Below are positions 1 through 5,075 of a DNA stretch of 7,285 bases, in pieces (position 1 is the first letter of the stretch; every line of letters begins with the position of its first letter). Origin of the DNA: Parvularculaceae bacterium UBA4496 (GTDB lineage: Bacteria > Pseudomonadota > Alphaproteobacteria > Caulobacterales > Parvularculaceae); the NCBI GenBank assembly GCA_002388885.1, contig DGNI01000065.1, positions 1 to 7,285 of the forward strand. Direction: 5' to 3'. Position numbers and translations under genes: made by a program. A model generated the notes under the pieces. That model searched no databases. It saw nothing but the letters and a program-made list of their open reading frames with translations, and was not told the DNA's origin.

Positions 1-541
1 TATTGGTGCCGTAGGTGATGTCTGAGGCGTAAGCAGCACGGCGTTCTTCGTCAGACAGGCCGTGTACGATGCAGCCTGTCGTCATGCCAAGCTGGCTATA
101 AACCCGGCCCATCCATTCCGCATCGCGGCTGGCGAGGTAATCGTTAACAGTCACGACGTGGACGCCGCGGCCGGTGAGAGCGTTCAGATAAACGGGCAGG
201 GTGGCGACCAGCGTCTTGCCTTCGCCGGTCTTCATTTCGGAAATATCGCCATTATGCAGCACCATGCCGCCCACCATCTGGACGTCGTAATGGCGCTGGC
301 CGAGGGCTCTTTTGGCGCCTTCACGCACGGTTGCGAAGGCCTCCTCAAGCAAATCGTCCAACGATTCTCCGGCTTTATAGCGTTCTTTTAACTTTTCAGT
401 TTGGGCTTTGAGGCCATCATCCGTCAGCTTGGCGATCTCGTCCTCTAAGGCGTTGATCGCCTCGACGCGGCGGAATAAAGGCTTGAGGCGGCGATCGTTA
501 GAAGATCCGAAGAATTTTTTTGCGATACCGAGTAACGCCAT
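1..541 (-). CDS. secA: Preprotein translocase ATPase SecA, N-terminal part (3' end outside window)
   Basis: This is the motor ATPase of the Sec pathway. It binds preproteins in the cytoplasm and drives them through SecYEG. Translating the minus strand from the ATG at 541-539 gives 180 residues with no stop, beginning [20 protein letters not shown]. The family hallmarks are all present: the SecA N-terminal helix, the [23 protein letters not shown] block with the Walker A motif MKTGEGKT at residues 103-110, the [15 protein letters not shown] motif from residue 131, and SDITYGTN (173-180) at the window edge. SecA proteins run to about 900 residues, so about one fifth is here. The ATG is the family-typical start; only a weak AAGG lies about 12 nt upstream, with no strong Shine-Dalgarno. 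The gene is divergent from the parvulin-type isomerase at 715, an export-related pairing known from other alphaproteobacteria. Identification is essentially certain. Confidence 0.98.
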   Translation of the reverse strand, partial: MALLGIAKKFFGSSNDRRLKPLFRRVEAINALEDEIAKLTDDGLKAQTEKLKERYKAGESLDDLLEEAFATVREGAKRALGQRHYDVQMVGGMVLHNGDISEMKTGEGKTLVATLPVYLNALTGRGVHVVTVNDYLASRDAEWMGRVYSQLGMTTGCIVHGLSDEERRAAYASDITYGTN

Positions 542-603
542 GAGGACATCAGCCTTCGTGCTGCGATGAAACGGCGTCAGGCGCCCTCGTTGAGACTAGC
601 GCG

Positions 604-613
604 GGGCGCGCCC
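604..613. repeat. 10-bp GC palindrome in the secA/ppi divergent region
   Basis: GGGCGCGCCC is a perfect 10-bp palindrome in the 173-nt gap between secA and the isomerase gene. In GC-rich DNA, short palindromes of this composition arise readily by chance. It is listed because it lies in a divergent promoter region together with the dyad at 640-652. No function is claimed. Confidence 0.3.
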
Positions 614-639
614 TTCATCGGCCGGGTTGGAATTGCTTA

Positions 640-652
640 CCCCCAATGGGGG
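640..652. promoter_or_regulatory. Candidate operator: CCCCCA-A-TGGGGG dyad
   Basis: The 13-bp element has perfect 6-bp arms (640-645 and 647-652) around a single central base. It sits 62 bp upstream of the isomerase start and about 100 bp upstream of secA, in the region that must hold both divergent promoters. The symmetry is seen directly. A regulatory role is inferred, and I could not pair it with a convincing -35/-10 set. The arms are too close together to fold as a normal hairpin, so DNA binding by a dimer is likelier than an RNA role. Confidence 0.35.
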
Positions 653-714
653 CGACGGAGAGATAGTGAGCGCCTAGGGAACTGTCAACGAAGGCGGATT
701 TCGGGCGGAGGACA

Positions 715-2004
715 ATGGAAACGCCGGACGGTCAGCAATTTAATGAGGAAACGCAGGCGCGGCCTGTGGCCGCCGCTGCGCGCGCCATGGCGAGCTCGGC
801 GATGATGTTCCTTCGCGCCCTCGGCAAGATCGCCCTAACCACGTGGCGATTGGCGGCGGCCCTTGATTCGGCCCTGTGGCGGGCGACCAAGCTGTTTGGT
901 CGCCGCGCGCTTGCGGGGCTCGCCTACACAGCGCGATTGGCCGGCGCGGCATTCCGCGGCTTTGTGTTGTGGCTACCGACGCGAACAGGCCGAGCCTACA
1001 GCGCCATGTCGGGCGCATTCCTGGTGATCGCCGGCTTGTGGATCATCGACGTTCTTCGCGCGACGCCGTCGCTCGATACGGATGCGTCGGTGTTGCGTCC
1101 GCCGGTCGATGAGGATGATCCGATCCTTGCGCGGATCGAGGGGCGGTATGTCCATCTGTCCGAGATTGAAGCCGCGGCGCGCGCCGGCGGATTTCTGCAT
1201 CCGGGCGAAGCGCTGACCCCGCGCTCGGCGTTTGAGCGGAACCTTGTTGCATCCTATGTCGAACAAAGACTTCTCGCACGCGCCGCTTTAAGCGACGGGT
1301 TGCAGCGAAACCCCGGCGTCACGCGAAAAGTAAACGCCGCCCGTGATCGCGTGCTCGCGTCCGCCTATATGGACGCGCAGCTTCAGGAGAAAGTCACGCC
1401 TGACGCTGTAGAGCGCCTTTATAGCCGGCAGTCGGACGTAACGCGTCTTGGCGACGAAGTGCGCGCGCGCCATATCGTCGTCGAAACAGGAGAAGAAGCA
1501 GCCGAGATTATTACGCTACTCGAAGGCGGCGCTGATTTTAGCGCGCTGGCGCGTGAACGATCCATTGATCGTGCAACGGCGCCGCTCGGCGGCGAGGTAG
1601 GCTGGTTCACGCGGGCGATGATGACGCCAGTGTTCGCGCGGGCGGCGTTCAATACGCAGCCGGGCGAGGTTGCGCCCGCTTTTCAGACTGAGTTCGGCTG
1701 GCATATTCTCGAAGTGCTGGACCGCCGGTCAACGGATTCGGTGCCGTTCGCCCAGGTGAAACCCGCCATTGAAGATTTCCTCCGCATGCGCACCATTGAA
1801 ACGTCGCTGCGTGAACTCGAAGAAAAGAGCCAGGTGGTCTATTTCCGTCCGGAACCTGAAATGCTGACCACCAGCGAACCGCCCGATCTGCGCGATCCGA
1901 CATTTGTTGAATCTGAAGAGGCTGAACCGGAAGATACCGATAGTCCCGAGGATGGAGAAACGCCGGCAGTTACGACAGCCGACCGGCAGGACGCCACGCG
2001 CTAA
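715..2004 (+). CDS. Membrane-anchored periplasmic parvulin-type peptidyl-prolyl cis-trans isomerase
   Basis: This 429-residue protein belongs to the SurA/PpiD/PrsA-like parvulin group, which isomerises X-Pro bonds or chaperones exported proteins in the periplasm. Residues 1-97 are rich in Ala, Arg and Lys and should be cytoplasmic. A single hydrophobic segment lies at about 98-116 (starting MSGAFLVIAGLWIIDVLRA). A SurA-N-like helical region follows at about 134-240. The parvulin domain runs from about 249 to 337, from VRARHIVVE, with H253, through LGGEVGWF to FGWHILEVLDRR, with H330. Residues from about 375 to the end are acidic and low in complexity. The start has a strong GGAGGA at 707-712, although it is only about 3 nt from the ATG; M25 is a weaker alternative. 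Divergence from secA supports an export role. The roughly 97-residue cytoplasmic extension is unusual for this class. Fold confidence is high; client proteins are unknown. Confidence 0.9.
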   Translation: METPDGQQFNEETQARPVAAAARAMASSAMMFLRALGKIALTTWRLAAALDSALWRATKLFGRRALAGLAYTARLAGAAFRGFVLWLPTRTGRAYSAMSGAFLVIAGLWIIDVLRATPSLDTDASVLRPPVDEDDPILARIEGRYVHLSEIEAAARAGGFLHPGEALTPRSAFERNLVASYVEQRLLARAALSDGLQRNPGVTRKVNAARDRVLASAYMDAQLQEKVTPDAVERLYSRQSDVTRLGDEVRARHIVVETGEEAAEIITLLEGGADFSALARERSIDRATAPLGGEVGWFTRAMMTPVFARAAFNTQPGEVAPAFQTEFGWHILEVLDRRSTDSVPFAQVKPAIEDFLRMRTIETSLRELEEKSQVVYFRPEPEMLTTSEPPDLRDPTFVESEEAEPEDTDSPEDGETPAVTTADRQDATR

Positions 2005-2008
2005 TATC

Positions 2009-2024
2009 GTTAAGCTGTCTTAAC
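2009..2024. promoter_or_regulatory. Inverted repeat GTTAAG-N4-CTTAAC; candidate CtrA-like site or small hairpin
   Basis: Perfect 6-bp arms (2009-2014 and 2019-2024) surround four bases, starting 5 nt after the isomerase stop codon and about 90 nt before mutT. The element contains TTAA-N6-TTAAC (2010-2024). Established knowledge: the alphaproteobacterial cell-cycle regulator CtrA binds TTAA-N7-TTAA, so this is one base short of the usual spacing. It could also be a weak hairpin at the end of the isomerase transcript, but no T-run follows, so it is not a standard intrinsic terminator. The dyad is certain; its function is inferred. Confidence 0.4.
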
Positions 2025-2044
2025 CGTCACCGGCAGGAATTTTT

Positions 2045-2060
2045 CGATAAAATTTTATCG
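2045..2060. promoter_or_regulatory. Perfect 16-bp AT-rich palindrome upstream of mutT
   Basis: CGATAAAATTTTATCG is a perfect uninterrupted 16-bp palindrome located 51 nt upstream of the mutT start. With no loop bases it is poorly suited to forming an RNA hairpin, and the T-run lies on its upstream side. A dimeric-protein operator or an easily melted promoter element therefore fits better than a terminator for the upstream gene. A perfect 16-bp palindrome is unlikely at any given site by chance. The regulator is unknown. Confidence 0.45.
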
Positions 2061-2111
2061 GACATTCTCGGGTTCTGTTAACACCCATGGATTATCAATT
2101 AAGGCGGAAAT

Positions 2112-2513
2112 ATGGCGAAGCTGTTGCTTGTGGCTGCGTGTGCGCTGATCGACCGGGACGGAAGAGTGTTGATGGCGCGCAGACCCGAAGGAAAATCCAT
2201 GGCGGGGCTGTGGGAATTCCCGGGCGGCAAGATCGGAAAAGGCGAGACGCCGGAAGCAGCCTTGGTGCGTGAGTTAAAGGAAGAGCTCGCTATAGATACG
2301 GAAGCGTCCTGCCTGGCGCCGGTCGCTTTCGCCTCGCAGGCTTCAGGGGAATTTCATCTTTTGATGCCCTTATATGTCTGCAGGAAGTGGCAGGGCGTCC
2401 CAAGGCCTTTGGAAGGCCAGGAGCTGAAATGGGTGCGGCGGGACGCGCTTTTAGGGATGGAGATGCCTCCGGCAGATCGGCCGCTGGCGGCGCAGTTGAG
2501 GGACTTGTTGTGA
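2112..2513 (+). CDS. mutT: MutT-type Nudix hydrolase (8-oxo-dGTP diphosphatase)
   Basis: This 133-residue cytoplasmic enzyme probably hydrolyses 8-oxo-dGTP to the monophosphate, preventing A:T to C:G transversions. The length matches E. coli MutT (about 130). It starts MAKLLLVAACALIDRDGRVL, then has RRPEGKSMAGLWEFPGGK, the conserved stretch before the Nudix box. The box spans residues 39-61, with G39, E45, R53, E54, E57 and E58 all in register. The usual Gly near its end is Ala at position 60 (EELAI). The ATG at 2112 is preceded by AAGGCGGA, a moderate ribosome-binding site. The stop TGA shares its last base with the start of the downstream pilin. MutT near secA and the isomerase is a known alphaproteobacterial arrangement. 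Other Nudix substrates cannot be excluded, but the WEFPGGK...GETPE pattern is typically MutT. Confidence 0.93.
   Translation: MAKLLLVAACALIDRDGRVLMARRPEGKSMAGLWEFPGGKIGKGETPEAALVRELKEELAIDTEASCLAPVAFASQASGEFHLLMPLYVCRKWQGVPRPLEGQELKWVRRDALLGMEMPPADRPLAAQLRDLL
2498..2503 (+). promoter_or_regulatory. Ribosome-binding site that fixes the Flp pilin start
   Basis: GAGGGA lies inside the last codons of mutT, 9 nt before the ATG at 2513. Together with the TGATG stop/start overlap it supports 2513 as the true pilin start. The same frame is open further upstream, to an ATG at 2387, but that stretch lies wholly inside mutT. Confidence 0.6.
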
Positions 2514-2722
2514 TGGACGCAGTTGAAAGATTTGACAGGACCCGGCGCAAGTTCGTCGGCCTTGTTGACGCCTTCCGTCATGACGAAGAAGGCGCGACGG
2601 CGATCGAGTACGGCCTGATTGTTGCGCTTATCTTTTTGGCGATTGTCGGTGGTGTCCGCGCCTTTACGAGCTCCGCAAGCGACATGTATGACGAAATCGA
2701 CCAAACGCTGCAGAGTACTTAA
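2513..2722 (+). CDS. Flp/Fap-type (type IVb) pilin, orphan
   Basis: This 69-residue precursor is of the Flp pilin family, the small subunits of Tad/type IVb pili. The prepilin motif is clear: E25-E26-G27 followed by ATAIEY, matching G/xxxxEY with E+5 and Y+6, where the TadV-type prepilin peptidase should cut after G27. A hydrophobic helix (about 34-48, YGLIVALIFLAIVGG) follows, then a short polar tail. The predicted mature pilin is about 42 residues. The leader of 27 residues (basic RTRRK, then acidic DEE) is longer than in many Flp proteins. The gene overlaps the mutT stop as TGATG, suggesting translational coupling. No tad/cpa assembly genes are present here, so assembly machinery would have to be encoded elsewhere. 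Its stop shares bases with the convergent gene's stop. Family identity is strong; the role is inferred. Confidence 0.9.
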   Translation: MDAVERFDRTRRKFVGLVDAFRHDEEGATAIEYGLIVALIFLAIVGGVRAFTSSASDMYDEIDQTLQST

Positions 2723-3567
2723 TTACTTTTTTTCACCGCAACTTCGAGCGGCATCCGGCCGGCGCCAGGTCTCAACGGCTTTTGCTGGCTTTCGTGCGGC
2801 GTCCAGCCAGTAGCATAGACAATATCGAACCGTTCTTCGCCGCCATTTTCCATAAAAATATTCAAAGCTTGCATGAGCACGTCCCGGCGAAGGGGAGACG
2901 TATTCTTCGCGAGCGCGTTTGTCTCTCCCATGCCGCGCAGATCGCGTAGCAACTTCATCGGGTTTGCGTATCGCACGCTGACTTTGTCGATATCCACGAC
3001 CGGCAAGGCGAACCCTGCGCGCCCAAGGGCCTGACCGAAATCCTGAATGCTGGCGAAAGGCGCGACACGGGGGCTAACACCGCCGGTAATTTCAGCTTCA
3101 GCGCGGTAAAGTGCGTTACGCAGGATTGAAAGCGTTTCTTCGCCGAACGCAGCGGCGATAAACAAGCCGTCAGGCTTTAAGGCCAGGCGCGCCTGCGTCA
3201 GCGCGCCAACAATATCATTTACGGTGTGTAATGTTAAAACGCTGACGAAAAGATCAAGGCTTTCGCGCGCAAACGGCAATGCTTCCTCGTCACTGGCAAT
3301 GCGGCAGGAGGTTGGTGGCAGGCGCTTTGGCGAAAGATCCATACTGACGACTTCGCCGACGCCGCAGGCAGAGGTTATCAGCTCTGTAAGCGCGCTTGCG
3401 CCGGAAAAAACTGCTTTTGGAAAATCTCTTTTGACGGATTCAAGCCTGTCCACGATGTCATCAAAAACTCGGCGATGCAGAAAATCATGCTGACTGAACT
3501 GCGCGGCGGCGCGGGCGCGGCGCATGGCATATCGTTGGCGATTGAAGATCTTCGGCGGCTGGTTCAT
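2719..3567 (-). CDS. NDUFAF5/BioC-like class I SAM-dependent methyltransferase-fold protein
   Basis: The 282-residue product resembles the bacterial homologues of NDUFAF5, a mitochondrial complex I assembly factor that hydroxylates an arginine of NDUFS7. Recognisable blocks are PPKIFNRQRYAMRRARAAAQ at the start, HDFLHRRVFDDIVDRL (27-42), MDLSP (76-80), DEEALPFARESLDLFVSVLT (93-112), LHTVNDIVGAL (113-123), LALKPDGLFIAAAFGEETL (128-146), GGVSPRVAPFASIQDFGQAL (162-181), RDLRGMGE (208-215) and TGWTPHESQQKPLRPGAG near the C-terminus. The SAM-binding motif I is degenerate: AVFSGASAL (52-60) instead of a DxGxGxG pattern. I chose the ATG at 3567 because family members begin close to the IFxR motif. 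The frame extends to a GTG at 3648 (and an ATG at 3606), but those residues look like translated promoter. Divergence from the comF cluster is typical for alphaproteobacteria. Whether it methylates or hydroxylates is unknown. Confidence 0.85.
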   Translation of the reverse strand: MNQPPKIFNRQRYAMRRARAAAQFSQHDFLHRRVFDDIVDRLESVKRDFPKAVFSGASALTELITSACGVGEVVSMDLSPKRLPPTSCRIASDEEALPFARESLDLFVSVLTLHTVNDIVGALTQARLALKPDGLFIAAAFGEETLSILRNALYRAEAEITGGVSPRVAPFASIQDFGQALGRAGFALPVVDIDKVSVRYANPMKLLRDLRGMGETNALAKNTSPLRRDVLMQALNIFMENGGEERFDIVYATGWTPHESQQKPLRPGAGRMPLEVAVKKSN

Positions 3568-3615
3568 ATCGGCATCTAGCGCACCTATCAATTCAGGCGC
3601 AACCATGCTCAAGGG

Positions 3616-3638
3616 CTTGTCATTACAAGAACGACAAG
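3616..3638. promoter_or_regulatory. Triple half-site CTTGT / ACAAG / GACAAG in the divergent promoter
   Basis: CTTGTC at 3616-3621 is inverted relative to ACAAG at 3625-3629 (4-nt spacer from CTTGT) and to GACAAG at 3633-3638 (11-nt spacer). The last two form a direct repeat with 9-bp spacing. The element lies between the chosen starts of the NDUFAF5-like gene (3567) and the VOC gene (3669), where both promoters must be, so it is a candidate operator. The symmetry is seen directly; a regulatory role is inference. It also argues against the upstream GTG start of the leftward gene, since that start would place it inside coding sequence. Confidence 0.4.
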
Positions 3639-3668
3639 GCAGGCTCACAGCCGCAAGTGAGATGCGAT

Positions 3669-4034
3669 ATGAAGATTACCGAATCCCGCCACGTTATTGC
3701 AGTTCCTGATCTTGAGCGGTCACTCGCTTTTTATCGAGACGTGTTAGGGTTTCAGATTGCCGAAATTGGCGATCCCGGGTGGCGGTTTTACTTCAAAGAT
3801 AAGGCATTCATCATGGCTGGCGAATGCCGTGATGCTATTTCGCCAAGAGATCTGGGCGATCACTCCTATTTTGCTTACTTCGAACTCAATGACGTCGATG
3901 ATTACTATGCATCAGTTTGCAGGGCGGGAGGAGAAATCACAAAAAAACTGAAGGTCGAGCCTTGGGGCATGAAGGAATTCGGGGTGAGAACGATTGACGG
4001 ACATAGAATAATGTTCGGCGAAGAAACCAGTTGA
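3669..4034 (+). CDS. VOC-superfamily (glyoxalase/bleomycin resistance fold) protein
   Basis: The 121-residue single-domain protein begins MKITESRHVIAVPDLERSLA and continues FYRDVLGF, the classic first VOC beta-alpha-beta module. The second module contains DHSYFAYFELNDVDDYY (64-80) and ends DGHRIMFGEE. H8, H65 and E118 fall where VOC metal ligands usually sit, so a metal-dependent enzyme is possible. The substrate cannot be read from sequence; dimeric lyase, dioxygenase and antibiotic-binding relatives share this fold. I prefer the ATG at 3669, with AAGTGAG at 3655-3661 as ribosome-binding site 7 nt away, over an in-frame GTG at 3657. It overlaps comF by one base (TGATG). Its GC is about 48% (hand count of 3721-4020) against about 59% in the nitrilase gene, suggesting a more recent arrival in the cluster. 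Confidence 0.85.
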   Translation: MKITESRHVIAVPDLERSLAFYRDVLGFQIAEIGDPGWRFYFKDKAFIMAGECRDAISPRDLGDHSYFAYFELNDVDDYYASVCRAGGEITKKLKVEPWGMKEFGVRTIDGHRIMFGEETS

Positions 4035-4783
4035 TGAAAATTGCGAGAACTGTTCTGTCGCGCGCGCTCGATCTCGCAATGCCGTCTCATTGTCCTGTAA
4101 CTCAAGAAGAAATCAGCGCGCAGCATGCATTGAGCGCATCGGCGTGGGGCGCCGCGCACTTTATTGAAGCGCCTTTTTGCCCGCGATGCGGCGTTCCATT
4201 CTCTGCCGACTATGGCGGCGAGGTTGAGTGTCCGTCCTGTATCGCCGAGCCGCCTGATTTTTCCTGCGCTCGCGCTGTGCTGGTTTATGATGACGCCAGT
4301 CATCGCATGATCGTTGGATTTAAACATTCCGATCGCACCGAACTGGCTCTGATGTTTGCCGAGTGGATGATACGGGCTGGCAACACCATCATAACGCGCT
4401 CGAGCATGTTGACGCCTGTGCCGCTGCACCGGTGGCGGTTGTTGAAGCGGCGATACAATCAGTCTGCGATACTTGCGAGCGCCGTCGCGCAAAAGTCGGG
4501 AGCGAAATTATCGATTGGGGAGTTTGTGCGTAAACGGGCGACCCCGCCGCAAAAAGACTTAACCATAGACGGGCGAAAACGAAACGTCGCCGGCGCCTTC
4601 GGCTTTTGCTCGGCTGCGGCGAGAGAGAGCTTTCTCGGCAAACACGTTGTTTTGATCGATGATGTTTTAACAACCGGGGCGACACTTTCCGCTGCGGCGC
4701 GGGCATTGAAGCGGGCGGGGGCGGCGCGCGTCGATGCGCTGGTGCTGGCGCGGGTTGTAAAAGGCGGCCTCGGCGCCATATAG
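4034..4783 (+). CDS. comF: ComF-family phosphoribosyltransferase-like protein
   Basis: This 249-residue cytoplasmic protein has the ComF/GntX layout: an N-terminal zinc-ribbon-like region, then a type I phosphoribosyltransferase fold. A CxxC pair (C49, C52 in FCPRCGVPF) and a second pair (C66, C69 in CPSCIAEPP) can bind zinc. The very N-terminal finger of Gram-positive ComF is reduced here to a single Cys (C20), which I recall as usual for alphaproteobacterial members. YDDASHRMIVGFKHSDRTEL, VPLHRWRLLKRRYNQSA and the PRPP-binding loop VVLIDDVLTTGATL (205-218, with D209-D210 and T213-T214-G215) are all intact. ComF is linked to DNA uptake in competent bacteria, but its biochemical activity is unsettled. 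The ATG at 4034 shares its A with the VOC stop; a TTG one codon upstream is a less likely start. Confidence 0.92.
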   Translation: MKIARTVLSRALDLAMPSHCPVTQEEISAQHALSASAWGAAHFIEAPFCPRCGVPFSADYGGEVECPSCIAEPPDFSCARAVLVYDDASHRMIVGFKHSDRTELALMFAEWMIRAGNTIITRSSMLTPVPLHRWRLLKRRYNQSAILASAVAQKSGAKLSIGEFVRKRATPPQKDLTIDGRKRNVAGAFGFCSAAARESFLGKHVVLIDDVLTTGATLSAAARALKRAGAARVDALVLARVVKGGLGAI

Positions 4784-4817
4784 CTTTTCCGCTCATGCCG
4801 GATGGAAGCGTACGCAC

Positions 4818-5075
4818 ATGAAAGAGATTCTTGTCTATACGAAGCCGCTTTGCCCGTACTGTTTCAGGGCGCTGGCGCTGCTGAAAAAAAAGGACGTCAA
4901 GGCGACCGAGATTTCAGCGGCTTATGACAAGGAAAAGCGCCAGGAAATGCTGGCGAAGTCCAATGGCAAAACTACCTATCCGCAAATATTTATCGGCGAG
5001 ACTCATGTGGGCGGGTATGACGAGCTTGCAGCGCTTGAGCGCGACGGCAAGCTGGATGCGCTGTTGAATGGCTGA
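4818..5075 (+). CDS. grxC: Glutaredoxin 3 (class I, dithiol)
   Basis: This 85-residue cytoplasmic thiol-disulfide oxidoreductase uses glutathione to reduce protein disulfides and mixed disulfides. The length matches GrxC. The active site CPYC is at residues 12-15 (YTKPLCPYCFRA). The cis-proline glutathione-binding motif TTYPQIFIG follows at about 52-60, then the GGYDEL motif at 65-70, as in E. coli Grx3. GATGGAAG at 4801-4808 is a good ribosome-binding site 9 nt from the ATG. There are 34 nt after comF and an 8-nt overlap with the nitrilase gene. A run of eight A at 4884-4891 encodes part of LKKKD. No key residue is missing. Confidence 0.95.
   Translation: MKEILVYTKPLCPYCFRALALLKKKDVKATEISAAYDKEKRQEMLAKSNGKTTYPQIFIGETHVGGYDELAALERDGKLDALLNG

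Noticed and set aside
62..391. Plus-strand open frame of 109 codons
   Set aside because: It is the antisense shadow of secA; the minus-strand frame shows unmistakable SecA motifs.
2009..2060. Intrinsic terminator for the isomerase gene
   Set aside because: The first dyad has no following T-run and the second palindrome has no loop; its T-run is on the upstream side. Neither fits a Rho-independent terminator.
2387..2512. Upstream in-frame extension of the Flp pilin to an ATG at 2387
   Set aside because: It lies wholly inside mutT in another frame, has no pilin-like features, and would bury the prepilin leader. The ATG at 2513 has its own ribosome-binding site and a stop/start overlap.
3568..3648. 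Longer NDUFAF5-like protein starting at the GTG at 3648 (or the ATG at 3606)
   Set aside because: The added residues do not resemble the family, which starts just before the IFxR motif, and the stretch carries an operator-like repeat cluster in the divergent promoter.
4085..4150. Broken first zinc finger in ComF as evidence of decay
   Set aside because: Only C20 remains of the N-terminal finger, but alphaproteobacterial ComF proteins commonly have this reduced form as I recall, and the phosphoribosyltransferase motifs are intact.
3905..4492. Minus-strand open frame of 195 codons across the VOC and comF genes
   Set aside because: It is antisense to two genes with strong family signatures, and its translation is a compositionally odd Arg/Ser/His-rich string with no recognisable domain.
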